Source: DSNY01 sp964539745 | GTDB lineage: Bacteria; Pseudomonadota; Gammaproteobacteria; Burkholderiales; Burkholderiaceae_F | Assembly (NCBI GenBank): GCA_964539745.1 | Contig: CAZIJU010000099.1 | Span: forward strand, 1-14,101 | DNA length: 14,101 nucleotides | Direction of reading: 5' to 3' | In this document: positions 1 to 5,324 of the stretch, in pieces | Layout: every line of letters starts with the position of its first letter | How positions within the stretch are numbered: the stretch's first letter is position 1 | The notes under the pieces: generated by a model | Databases searched by the model: none | What the model was told of the DNA's origin: nothing | The model's input: the letters and a program-made list of their open reading frames with translations, nothing else | Program-made: the position numbers and the translations under genes

Positions 1-498
1 CCCGAGTACCGCACGCTGCCGATGGTCTGGTACATCCCGCCGCTGTCGCCGGTGCAGGCGCGCGTGGAAGCCGGCGCGATCGAGATGAAGGGCGAGTTGC
101 CCGACGTCTCCAGTCTGCGCATCCCGCTGAAGTACCTGTCGAACCTGTTCACCGCGGGCGACGAGGCGCCGGTGGCGCGCGCGCTCGAGCGGATGCTGGC
201 GATGCGCGCCTTCATGCGCGGCCGCCACGTTGACGGGGTCGATCGCCCCGAGGTGCTGCAGCAGGCCGGCATTTCGCCGGCCGAGGTCGAGGACATGTAC
301 AAGATCATGGCGATCGCCAACTACGAGGATCGCTTCGTGATCCCGACCACGCACCGCGAATACGCGGAGGACGCATTCGATCTGCGCGGTTCCTGCGGCT
401 TCACGCTCGGCAACCCGGCCGACGAGCGGCCCGGCGCGAAGAGCCTGTTCGGCAGCAAGCGCAAAGTCATCCAGATCAAGGAAGTCTCGCGTGGCTAA
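1..498 (+). CDS. narH: Respiratory nitrate reductase beta subunit, C-terminal part (5' truncated by window)
   Basis: This is the last 165 residues of NarH, the iron-sulfur subunit that carries electrons from NarI haem to the molybdenum subunit NarG on the cytoplasmic face of the membrane. The reading frame is open from base 1 (PEYRTLPMVWYIPPLSPV...), so the true start and the cysteine clusters lie upstream of the window. The EYRTLPMVWYIPPLSP stretch and the C-terminal DLRGSCGFTLGN segment are characteristic of NarH; the family is usually about 500 residues. The stop (TAA, 496-498) overlaps the GTG start of narJ by 8 nt, which implies translational coupling in the narGHJI operon. Identity is secure. 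Expression control cannot be judged because the promoter is outside the window. Confidence 0.96.
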   Translation, partial: PEYRTLPMVWYIPPLSPVQARVEAGAIEMKGELPDVSSLRIPLKYLSNLFTAGDEAPVARALERMLAMRAFMRGRHVDGVDRPEVLQQAGISPAEVEDMYKIMAIANYEDRFVIPTTHREYAEDAFDLRGSCGFTLGNPADERPGAKSLFGSKRKVIQIKEVSRG

Positions 499-1165
499 CG
501 TCGCCTATCGCGCGCTTGCGGTCCTGCTCGACTATCCATCTGAAGGACTGCAGGCCAACGTCTCGGAGGTCGCGACGGCGCTCGAAGCGCTCGGCGCGGC
601 GAACCTGCGCGCGCTGCGCCCGCTGCTCGACGAACTGGCCGAGCGCGACCTGCTCGACCTGCAGGAGCGCTACGTCGAGACCTTCGACCGGGGGCGGCGC
701 ACCTCGCTCAATCTGTTCGAGCACGTGCACGGCGATTCGCGCGACCGCGGCCAGGCGATGGTCGACCTGCTCGCGATGTATCGCGAGGTCGGCATCGAGC
801 TGGCCACCGAGCAGCTTCCCGACTACCTGCCCGCCTTCCTCGAGTACCTGTCGCTGCTCGACGAGGCGGCCGCGCGCGAACGGCTCGGCGACGTCGCGCA
901 CATCCTGCAGGCGATCGGCGGCGCGCTCGCGCGCCGCGCGAGCCCATACGCCGCCGTGTTCGACGTGCTGCTCGCGCTCGCGGGCGAATCCCCGCTCGCT
1001 GCGCACGAGATCGACCGCGAAGACGACACGACGTTCGAGGCGATCGACGCCGCGTGGAAGGAAGAACCGGTCAACTTCCTCGACGCCGCCGCCCCCGCCG
1101 GCTCGTGCGGCACGGCGCCGCGTCTCGACGTCCAGAAGATCCAGATCCACCGGAGGCCCCGATGA
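491..1165 (+). CDS. narJ: Nitrate reductase molybdenum cofactor assembly chaperone NarJ
   Basis: NarJ (224 aa) is a dedicated cytoplasmic chaperone that binds apo-NarG and allows molybdenum cofactor insertion before NarGH docks on NarI; it is not part of the final enzyme. The sequence has the N-terminal ALAVLLDYPSEGL segment and the diagnostic YVETFDRGRRTSLNLFEHVH block followed by GDSRDRGQAMVDLLAMY, both hallmarks of the TorD/NarJ family. Length fits the family. The start is GTG at 491 with an AAGGAAG ribosome-binding site at 478-484, inside the end of narH. The stop overlaps the narI ATG by 4 nt (ATGA, 1162-1165). The last 30 or so residues are an Ala/Pro-rich tail containing one cysteine, less conserved than the core. 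Confidence 0.96.
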   Translation: MANVAYRALAVLLDYPSEGLQANVSEVATALEALGAANLRALRPLLDELAERDLLDLQERYVETFDRGRRTSLNLFEHVHGDSRDRGQAMVDLLAMYREVGIELATEQLPDYLPAFLEYLSLLDEAAARERLGDVAHILQAIGGALARRASPYAAVFDVLLALAGESPLAAHEIDREDDTTFEAIDAAWKEEPVNFLDAAAPAGSCGTAPRLDVQKIQIHRRPR

Positions 1166-1848
1166 GCTCTCTGAATACCTTCCTGTTCGGCATCTATCCG
1201 TACATCTGCATCGCCGTTTTTCTCATCGGCAGCCTGATCCGCTTCGATCGCGACCCGTACACGTGGAAGTCGGATTCCAGCCAGATGCTGCGCACCGGGC
1301 AGCTCCGGCTCGGCTCGAACCTGTTCCACATCGGCATCCTCGGCATCTTCTTCGGGCACCTCGTCGGGCTGCTGACGCCCGTGTCGATCTGGCACGCGAT
1401 CGGCGTCGAAGCGCCGGCCAAGCAGATGCTGGCGATCGTCGCCGGCGGAATTTTCGGTCTGCTGATGCTCGCCGGGCTGGCGATCCTGATGCACCGCCGC
1501 TACAGCGAGCCGCGCATCCGCGCGACGACGACGACGATGGACTGGATCGTGCTGTGGCTGCTCGCGATCCAGCTTCTGCTGGGCCTGTTCTCGATCACGG
1601 TGTCCTGGCAGCACCGCGACGGCGCCGAGATGATCAAGCTGATGACCTGGGCGCAGCACATCGCGACCTTCCGCACCGACGCCGCCGCGTACGTCGCCGA
1701 CGTCGCGCCCGTGTTCAAGCTGCACCTGGTGCTCGGCATGACGATCTTCCTGGTGTTCCCGTTCTCGCGGCTCGTGCACGTCTGGAGCGGCTTCGCTTCG
1801 CTCGGCTACCTGACGCGCGCCTATCAGGTCGTACGGGCACGCCGCTGA
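1162..1848 (+). CDS. narI: Respiratory nitrate reductase gamma subunit (cytochrome b)
   Basis: NarI (228 aa) is the membrane subunit that oxidises quinol and passes electrons through two b haems to NarH. Hydrophobic segments lie near residues 4-26, 52-72, 88-110, 127-147 and 184-206, matching the five-helix family fold. His56, His66, His188 and His206 fall almost exactly where the haem ligands of E. coli NarI lie (56, 66, 187, 205). The N-terminal FLFGIYPYICIAVFLIGSLI and the RFDRDPYTWKSDSSQ loop are typical. The start at 1162 is chosen because it follows a GGAGG site (1152-1156) and overlaps the narJ stop; an in-frame upstream ATG at 1054 would add a non-homologous 36-residue Arg/Pro-rich extension. 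The stop is one base before the next gene. Confidence 0.96.
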   Translation: MSSLNTFLFGIYPYICIAVFLIGSLIRFDRDPYTWKSDSSQMLRTGQLRLGSNLFHIGILGIFFGHLVGLLTPVSIWHAIGVEAPAKQMLAIVAGGIFGLLMLAGLAILMHRRYSEPRIRATTTTMDWIVLWLLAIQLLLGLFSITVSWQHRDGAEMIKLMTWAQHIATFRTDAAAYVADVAPVFKLHLVLGMTIFLVFPFSRLVHVWSGFASLGYLTRAYQVVRARR

Positions 1849-1849
1849 C

Positions 1850-2476
1850 ATGCTGATCCGACAGATCCGCGAACGCCTGCTCGAGCGCGCCGCCGCGCTC
1901 GGCATCGAGCGCGCCACGGAAGAGGCGACGATCGACGCGCTGCTCGAGCGCGAGGTCGCCGTGCCGCCGCCGACCGACGCCGAGTGCCGCCGCTACTACG
2001 CGCAGCATCCGCAGCGGTTCCGCGCCGGCGCGCTCGCGGAGGCCGACCACATCCTGTTCGCGGTGACCGACGCCGTGCCGCTCGCTGCGCTGCGCGAACG
2101 CGCCGAAGCCGCGCTGCACGAAGTGCTCGCCGCGCCCGAAACCTTTGCCGCGAAAGCGGCCGAACTGTCGAACTGCCCTTCGGGCCGCGTCGGCGGCAGC
2201 CTTGGCCAGATCGCGCGCGAGTCGGTCGTTCCGGAGTTCTGGCAGGCGATCGAGGCATTCGGCGCGACCGGGCTCATCCCGAAGCTCGTCGAGACTCGCT
2301 ACGGGCTGCACGTGGTCCGCGTCGCGCGCTACGTCGCGGGCGACCTGCTGCCGTACGAAGCGGTCGCCGAACGCATCGCGGCGCATCTGGCCGACCGCAA
2401 TCTGCGCGTGGCGCTGCGCGACTACGCGCACACGCTCGCGCACGACGCGCTCGACGAAGGCGCGCATACGCACTGA
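1850..2476 (+). CDS. Parvulin-type peptidyl-prolyl cis-trans isomerase of the nar operon
   Basis: This 208-residue protein carries a PpiC/parvulin domain at about residues 60-165. ADHILFAV is the first strand, SNCPSGRVGGSLGQI the central Gly-rich block, VPEFWQAI the helix, and ETRYGLHVVRVARY the last strand with the conserved YG-H. Parvulins catalyse isomerisation of bonds before proline. From memory of denitrifier operons, such as the Pseudomonas one, a parvulin gene commonly follows narI, and it is presumed to help fold a nitrate reductase component. No signal peptide is visible, so a cytoplasmic location is inferred. ATG 1850 is one base after the narI stop with no convincing ribosome-binding site, suggesting translational coupling. 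Relatives I recall have about 30 more residues before the LLIRELL-like helix with which this one starts. Confidence 0.88.
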   Translation: MLIRQIRERLLERAAALGIERATEEATIDALLEREVAVPPPTDAECRRYYAQHPQRFRAGALAEADHILFAVTDAVPLAALRERAEAALHEVLAAPETFAAKAAELSNCPSGRVGGSLGQIARESVVPEFWQAIEAFGATGLIPKLVETRYGLHVVRVARYVAGDLLPYEAVAERIAAHLADRNLRVALRDYAHTLAHDALDEGAHTH

Positions 2477-2580
2477 ACGATTGGCGCATTCGCCGCTCAT
2501 GCCCGAGCCATTGCCCTCTGCCCCGACCCGCTGCCGCTGCGCGGGCGAGGGGCGTTGACGGCGCTTCGCGAAGGAAGGGA
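2477..2580 (+). repeat. Short intergenic region with an imperfect GC-rich hairpin
   Basis: Between the isomerase and carbonic anhydrase genes, 2520-2531 (GCCCCGACCCGC) can pair with 2541-2553 (GCGGGCGAGGGGC) through two 5-bp G/C runs separated by a small internal loop. There is no T tract, so this is not a classic intrinsic terminator. It resembles the REP-like or degenerate stem-loops common between genes of high-GC proteobacteria. A good ribosome-binding site (AAGGAAGGGA, 2571-2580) abuts the next start. No FNR box or clear sigma-70 promoter was found here, so the downstream gene may be read through from nar or have an unrecognised promoter. Confidence 0.45.
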
Positions 2581-3282
2581 ATGGACGACCTGCTCGCCCG
2601 GCTCGCGCGCTTCGAGCGCAACTTCTTCCCGCGCTACGAGAAGACCTACCGCCGGCTCGTCGAGGAAGGCCAACAGCCGAAGACGCTGTTCATCGGCTGC
2701 TCCGACTCGCGCATCGTGCCCTACGCGCTGATGGACTGCGGCCCGGGCGAACTTTTCATCGCGCGCAACGTTGGCAACCTGGTGCCCCCGTGGGACATGT
2801 CCGCCGGCTTCCACGGCACTGCCGCGGCGATCGAGTTCGCGGTGCTGCAGCTCCAGGTTCACAACATCATCGTCTGCGGGCACAGCCATTGCGGCGCGAT
2901 CCGCGGGCTGTACGCGCCGCCGTCGGCCGAAGCGCGTCATCTGCTCGCCTGGCTGGCGCTCGCGCGCGACGCCGCGGTACCGGGGCCTGAGTCGCCGCAG
3001 GTGCTGCGCCGGGTCGAACAGCGATCGATCCTGCTGCAGCTCGAACGGCTGATGAGCTACCCGATGGTCGCGCGGCGCGTGCGCGACGGCGAACTGTTCC
3101 TGCACGGCTGGTACTACGTGATCGAGGACGGTCGCGTGCTCGTGCTCGACACCGAAGCGGGCGCGTTCGTGCCGCACGAACTGCATTCGCACGCCCGCGA
3201 CGTTCCCGCCGCGGCGGCCGGCAGCAGCGTGACCGAGATCGACGCGTCGCACTGGATGCGGTTTTCGAAGCCGGACCTTTGA
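2581..3282 (+). CDS. Beta-class carbonic anhydrase
   Basis: This 233-residue enzyme interconverts CO2 and bicarbonate using zinc. The beta-class signature is complete: FIGCSDSRI gives Cys40 (zinc ligand) with the Asp42/Arg44 dyad, and CGHSHCGAI gives His101 and Cys104 (zinc ligands). ARNVGNLVPP and the GTAAAIEFAVLQL helix are also typical, as are the late LHGWYYVIEDGRV strand and VLDTEAGAF. Length fits the plant/bacterial beta family. The start at 2581 is preceded by AAGGAAGGGA; the frame is open far upstream but that stretch is Arg-rich out-of-frame sequence of the isomerase gene. It sits between nitrate reductase and an NO-response unit, so a role in bicarbonate or pH balance during denitrification is possible but is inference. 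A terminator-like hairpin region follows. Confidence 0.95.
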   Translation: MDDLLARLARFERNFFPRYEKTYRRLVEEGQQPKTLFIGCSDSRIVPYALMDCGPGELFIARNVGNLVPPWDMSAGFHGTAAAIEFAVLQLQVHNIIVCGHSHCGAIRGLYAPPSAEARHLLAWLALARDAAVPGPESPQVLRRVEQRSILLQLERLMSYPMVARRVRDGELFLHGWYYVIEDGRVLVLDTEAGAFVPHELHSHARDVPAAAAGSSVTEIDASHWMRFSKPDL

Positions 3283-3303
3283 GCGCCGGGGCGTGCGCTT
3301 GAT

Positions 3304-3372
3304 CCCCGCCCAAGCAAGGGGGCGGGGGCATCACCGAGGTCCGTGCCGCCATCAGCGTGCCCCTGCCCCCTT
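3304..3372 (+). terminator. Two overlapping inverted repeats after carbonic anhydrase (terminator-like)
   Basis: Stem 1 pairs 3304-3311 (CCCCGCCC) perfectly with 3320-3327 (GGGCGGGG) across an 8-nt loop. Stem 2 pairs 3316-3330 (AAGGGGGCGGGGGCA) with 3358-3372 (TGCCCCTGCCCCCTT) over 15 positions with a single G.T pair and a 27-nt loop. It ends in a short T run (3371-3373). The two stems share the same G-rich strand and cannot form together. Location 20 to 90 nt after the carbonic anhydrase stop supports a terminator role, but the T tract is short and the sequence is low in complexity. Confidence 0.5.
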
Positions 3373-3474
3373 TCAGGAAGGCGGTTGATGGGCTGCCCAC
3401 GTCTCAGGAGGAGGTTTGATGGGCGCCGGGCGCGGCCGCATACCCCCATTGGCACGGGTTCCGTGTCACCGCAC

Positions 3475-3488
3475 TTGATACGGCTCAA
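3475..3488 (+). promoter_or_regulatory. FNR/ANR/DNR-family binding site
   Basis: TTGATACGGCTCAA matches the TTGAT-N4-ATCAA consensus at 9 of the 10 defined positions. Its centre is at 3481.5. For a class II FNR-activated promoter (centre near -41.5) the start of transcription would be about 3523 and the -10 element about 3511-3516, where CAGACT is a weak match. The site lies about 140 nt upstream of the start of the first gene of the unit at 3628. Known members of this family (FNR, ANR, DNR/NNR) activate genes under low oxygen or NO, consistent with an NnrS-containing unit downstream. Confidence 0.75.
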
Positions 3489-3568
3489 AAGAACCGCTCG
3501 GCCAGTCGGGCAGACTGGCGCGCATCGGTTCAGGGCCCGCCCAGGGCAGCCGAACCGCTTCCCGTTTC

Positions 3569-3608
3569 CGCGCTGCCGGCGTGCCGCGCGCAGCAGCAGC
3601 GCGCTTTT
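3569..3608 (+). promoter_or_regulatory. Leader hairpin with T run and competing stem (candidate attenuator)
   Basis: In the predicted leader, GCGCGC (3586-3591) pairs perfectly with GCGCGC (3599-3604) over a 7-nt AGCAGCA loop and is followed by TTTT (3605-3608), the layout of an intrinsic terminator. An alternative 8-bp stem pairs CGCGCTGC (3569-3576) with GCAGCGCG (3596-3603) and would prevent the first. Both are seen directly as base complementarity; any regulatory role is inference, and GC-rich DNA gives such pairings easily. Confidence 0.35.
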
Positions 3609-3627
3609 CCAAGGGTACTTTCAAGCG

Positions 3628-4059
3628 ATGCCGCATCGACGTTCAAGGCCCCTCGTGCATTCCTGCTCGGGCTGCTCGAGCGCGGCGCAGCTCGCCAACG
3701 CGATCGCGCTGAAGCTCGACCGCGACGGTGCGGCCGAGATGTCGTTCATCGCCGGCGTCGGCGGCGACGTGCCTTCGCGGGTGCGAACGGCCAAATCGGG
3801 ACGACCGATCGTCGCGCTCGAAGGCTGCGCGCTCGCCTGCGTCAAGCATTCGCTGGCGCGCCACGGCGTGCGCGCCGACATGTACCTCCTTCCGTCCGAC
3901 GATGGCGTCAAGAAGCGCGATCACGCCGACTTCGACCCGGCCGAAGCCGATCGCGTGTTCGCCTCGGTACGCGACCTCCTGCGGGCTCGGCCTGCGCTTG
4001 CCACCGAGACAGAAATTGCCGTCCCGGAAACCGCAACTCATGAGGAGTCGCCCGCATGA
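3628..4059 (+). CDS. DGC-domain-like putative zinc-binding protein
   Basis: This 143-residue cytoplasmic protein resembles the DGC family, named for a central Asp-Gly-Cys motif and thought to bind zinc through four cysteines. Four cysteines are present in two pairs: Cys13 and Cys16 (HSCSGCSSA) and Cys67 and Cys71 (EGCALACVKHSL). The central motif reads EGC instead of DGC. The AQLANAIALKLDRDGAAEM helix and FIAGVGGDVPSRVRTAKSG loop also fit the family. No biochemical function is established to my knowledge. From memory, relatives often sit beside nnrS and other denitrification genes. The start at 3628 has AAGGG at 3611-3615, rather far upstream; an in-frame ATG at 3388 would place the FNR box inside the gene and is rejected. 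The stop overlaps the next ATG by 4 nt. Confidence 0.8.
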   Translation: MPHRRSRPLVHSCSGCSSAAQLANAIALKLDRDGAAEMSFIAGVGGDVPSRVRTAKSGRPIVALEGCALACVKHSLARHGVRADMYLLPSDDGVKKRDHADFDPAEADRVFASVRDLLRARPALATETEIAVPETATHEESPA

Positions 4060-5261
4060 CCGCTGCCGTAGCCGCGCTGGCAGCCACGCCGTCCGCGCTG
4101 CCGCCGTTGAAGCTCGCCGGGCGCGAGGTGCTGCCGATCGTGCAGGGCGGCATGGGCGTGGGTGTGTCGGCGCACCGCCTGGCGGGTACCGTCGCCAGTC
4201 TGAACGCCGTCGGCACCTTGTCGTCGGTCGACCTGCGCCGCCATCACCCCGACCTGATGGCGCGCACGACGCACATCGGCACCGGACCCGACGCCAAGGC
4301 CAAGATCAACGCCGCCAACCTCGAAGCGCTCGACCGCGAGATCAAGGCGGCTCGCGCCATCGCGCAGGGACGCGGGCTGCTCGCAGTCAACGTGATGCGA
4401 GCGGTCTCCGAGTACGCGCCCTACGTGAGGCGCGCATGCGAAAGCGGCATCGATGCGGTGGTCGTCGGCGCCGGGCTGCCGCTCGACCTGCCCGATCTGA
4501 CGGCGGATTTCCCGAAGGTCGCGCTGATTCCGATCCTTTCGGACGCGCGCGGCATCGCGCTCGTGCTGAAGAAGTGGGAACGCAAGGGGCGCTTGCCCGA
4601 CGCGATCGTCATCGAGCACCCGAAGCACGCCGGTGGTCACCTCGGTGCGGCGCGCATCGATGAGCTCGCCGACGCCCGCTTCGAGTTCGAGCGCGTGATC
4701 CCCGAAGCGCGCGCCGCGCTGCGCGCGCTCGGTGCCGAAGACCGCGTGCCGCTGATCGCCGCCGGCGGCATCAACACGCCGCAGCGCGTGCGCGAGCTGA
4801 TCGCGCTGGGTGCGGCCGCGGTTCAGCTCGGCACCGCGTTCGCGGTGACCGAAGAAAGCGACGCGCACCCGGAGTTCAAACGCGTTCTGGCCGGCGCGCA
4901 GCCAGAAGACATCGTCGAGTTCATCAGCGTGGCCGGCTTGCCCGCGCGCGCGGTGCGCACGCCGTGGCTGGAGAACTATCTGCGGCTCGCGTCGAAGTTG
5001 CAGGACAAGGCGGCGCGGCGGGGCGCCAAACCGCGCTGCACGATGGTCTTCGACTGTCTCGCTCAATGCGGGCTGCGCGACGGCATCGCGAAGTTCGGCC
5101 AGTTCTGCATCGACCACCAGCTTGCCGCCGCGCTGCGCGGCGACGTCGAGCACGGCCTGTTCTTCCGCGGCGCGGGCAAGCTGCCGTTCGGCACCCAGAT
5201 CCGGCCGGTGCGCGATCTGATCGCGTTCCTGCTGGGCGAGCCCGTCGCTGCCGCCGCCTGA
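4056..5261 (+). CDS. Nitronate monooxygenase-family flavoprotein (2-nitropropane dioxygenase-like)
   Basis: This 401-residue protein has the FMN-dependent TIM-barrel architecture of the NMO/2-nitropropane dioxygenase family, members of which oxidise alkyl nitronates and release nitrite. Family motifs in order are VQGGMGVGVSAHRLAG (about 29-44), LLAVNVM (108-114), HAGGHLG with the likely catalytic His195, IAAGGIN (234-240) and GAAAVQLGTAFAVTEE (252-267). A distinct C-terminal part carries Cys328, Cys334, Cys338 and Cys351 (CTMVFDCLAQC, then QFCIDHQL), a cysteine cluster I recall from one subgroup of the family. The natural substrate is unknown; detoxifying nitro compounds formed under nitrosative stress is plausible from the neighbours. 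ATG 4056 overlaps the upstream stop (ATGA) and follows GAGGAG. No frameshift is seen. Confidence 0.88.
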   Translation: MTAAVAALAATPSALPPLKLAGREVLPIVQGGMGVGVSAHRLAGTVASLNAVGTLSSVDLRRHHPDLMARTTHIGTGPDAKAKINAANLEALDREIKAARAIAQGRGLLAVNVMRAVSEYAPYVRRACESGIDAVVVGAGLPLDLPDLTADFPKVALIPILSDARGIALVLKKWERKGRLPDAIVIEHPKHAGGHLGAARIDELADARFEFERVIPEARAALRALGAEDRVPLIAAGGINTPQRVRELIALGAAAVQLGTAFAVTEESDAHPEFKRVLAGAQPEDIVEFISVAGLPARAVRTPWLENYLRLASKLQDKAARRGAKPRCTMVFDCLAQCGLRDGIAKFGQFCIDHQLAAALRGDVEHGLFFRGAGKLPFGTQIRPVRDLIAFLLGEPVAAAA

Positions 5262-5324
5262 GGAGCGCGTGACGGAAGGCAGTGCCGGACGGGATAGCAT
5301 CGACGCGCCGCACGCACCCCATTC

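Larger units (their letters stand above)
3283..3627 (+). promoter_or_regulatory. 345-nt intergenic control region upstream of the DGC/NMO/NnrS unit
   Basis: This gap holds, in order: a G/C-rich run with two overlapping inverted repeats (3304-3372); a 21-nt imperfect direct repeat (3373-3393 and 3404-3424, 17 of 21 identical); an FNR-type box (3475-3488); a perfect 7-bp inverted repeat (GCCAGTC/GACTGGC, 3501-3507 and 3513-3519) covering the expected -10 region; CGGTTC/GAACCG arms (3526-3531, 3552-3557); and a GC hairpin followed by four T (3586-3608), shortly before the next start codon. A 19-codon reading frame with a strong GGAGGAGG-like site starts at ATG 3419 and stops inside the FNR box; it is unlikely to be a functional gene. 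No larger gene was recognised. Confidence 0.6.

Noticed and set aside
516..1856. 446-codon plus-strand frame over narJ and narI
   Set aside because: It is a Ser/Arg/Thr-rich shadow of the two nar genes, which carry all conserved residues in their own frames.
3388..3627. In-frame upstream extension of the DGC-like protein from ATG 3388, which has a decent ribosome-binding site
   Set aside because: The added 80 residues are Arg/Pro-rich without homology and would place the FNR box and leader hairpins inside the gene.
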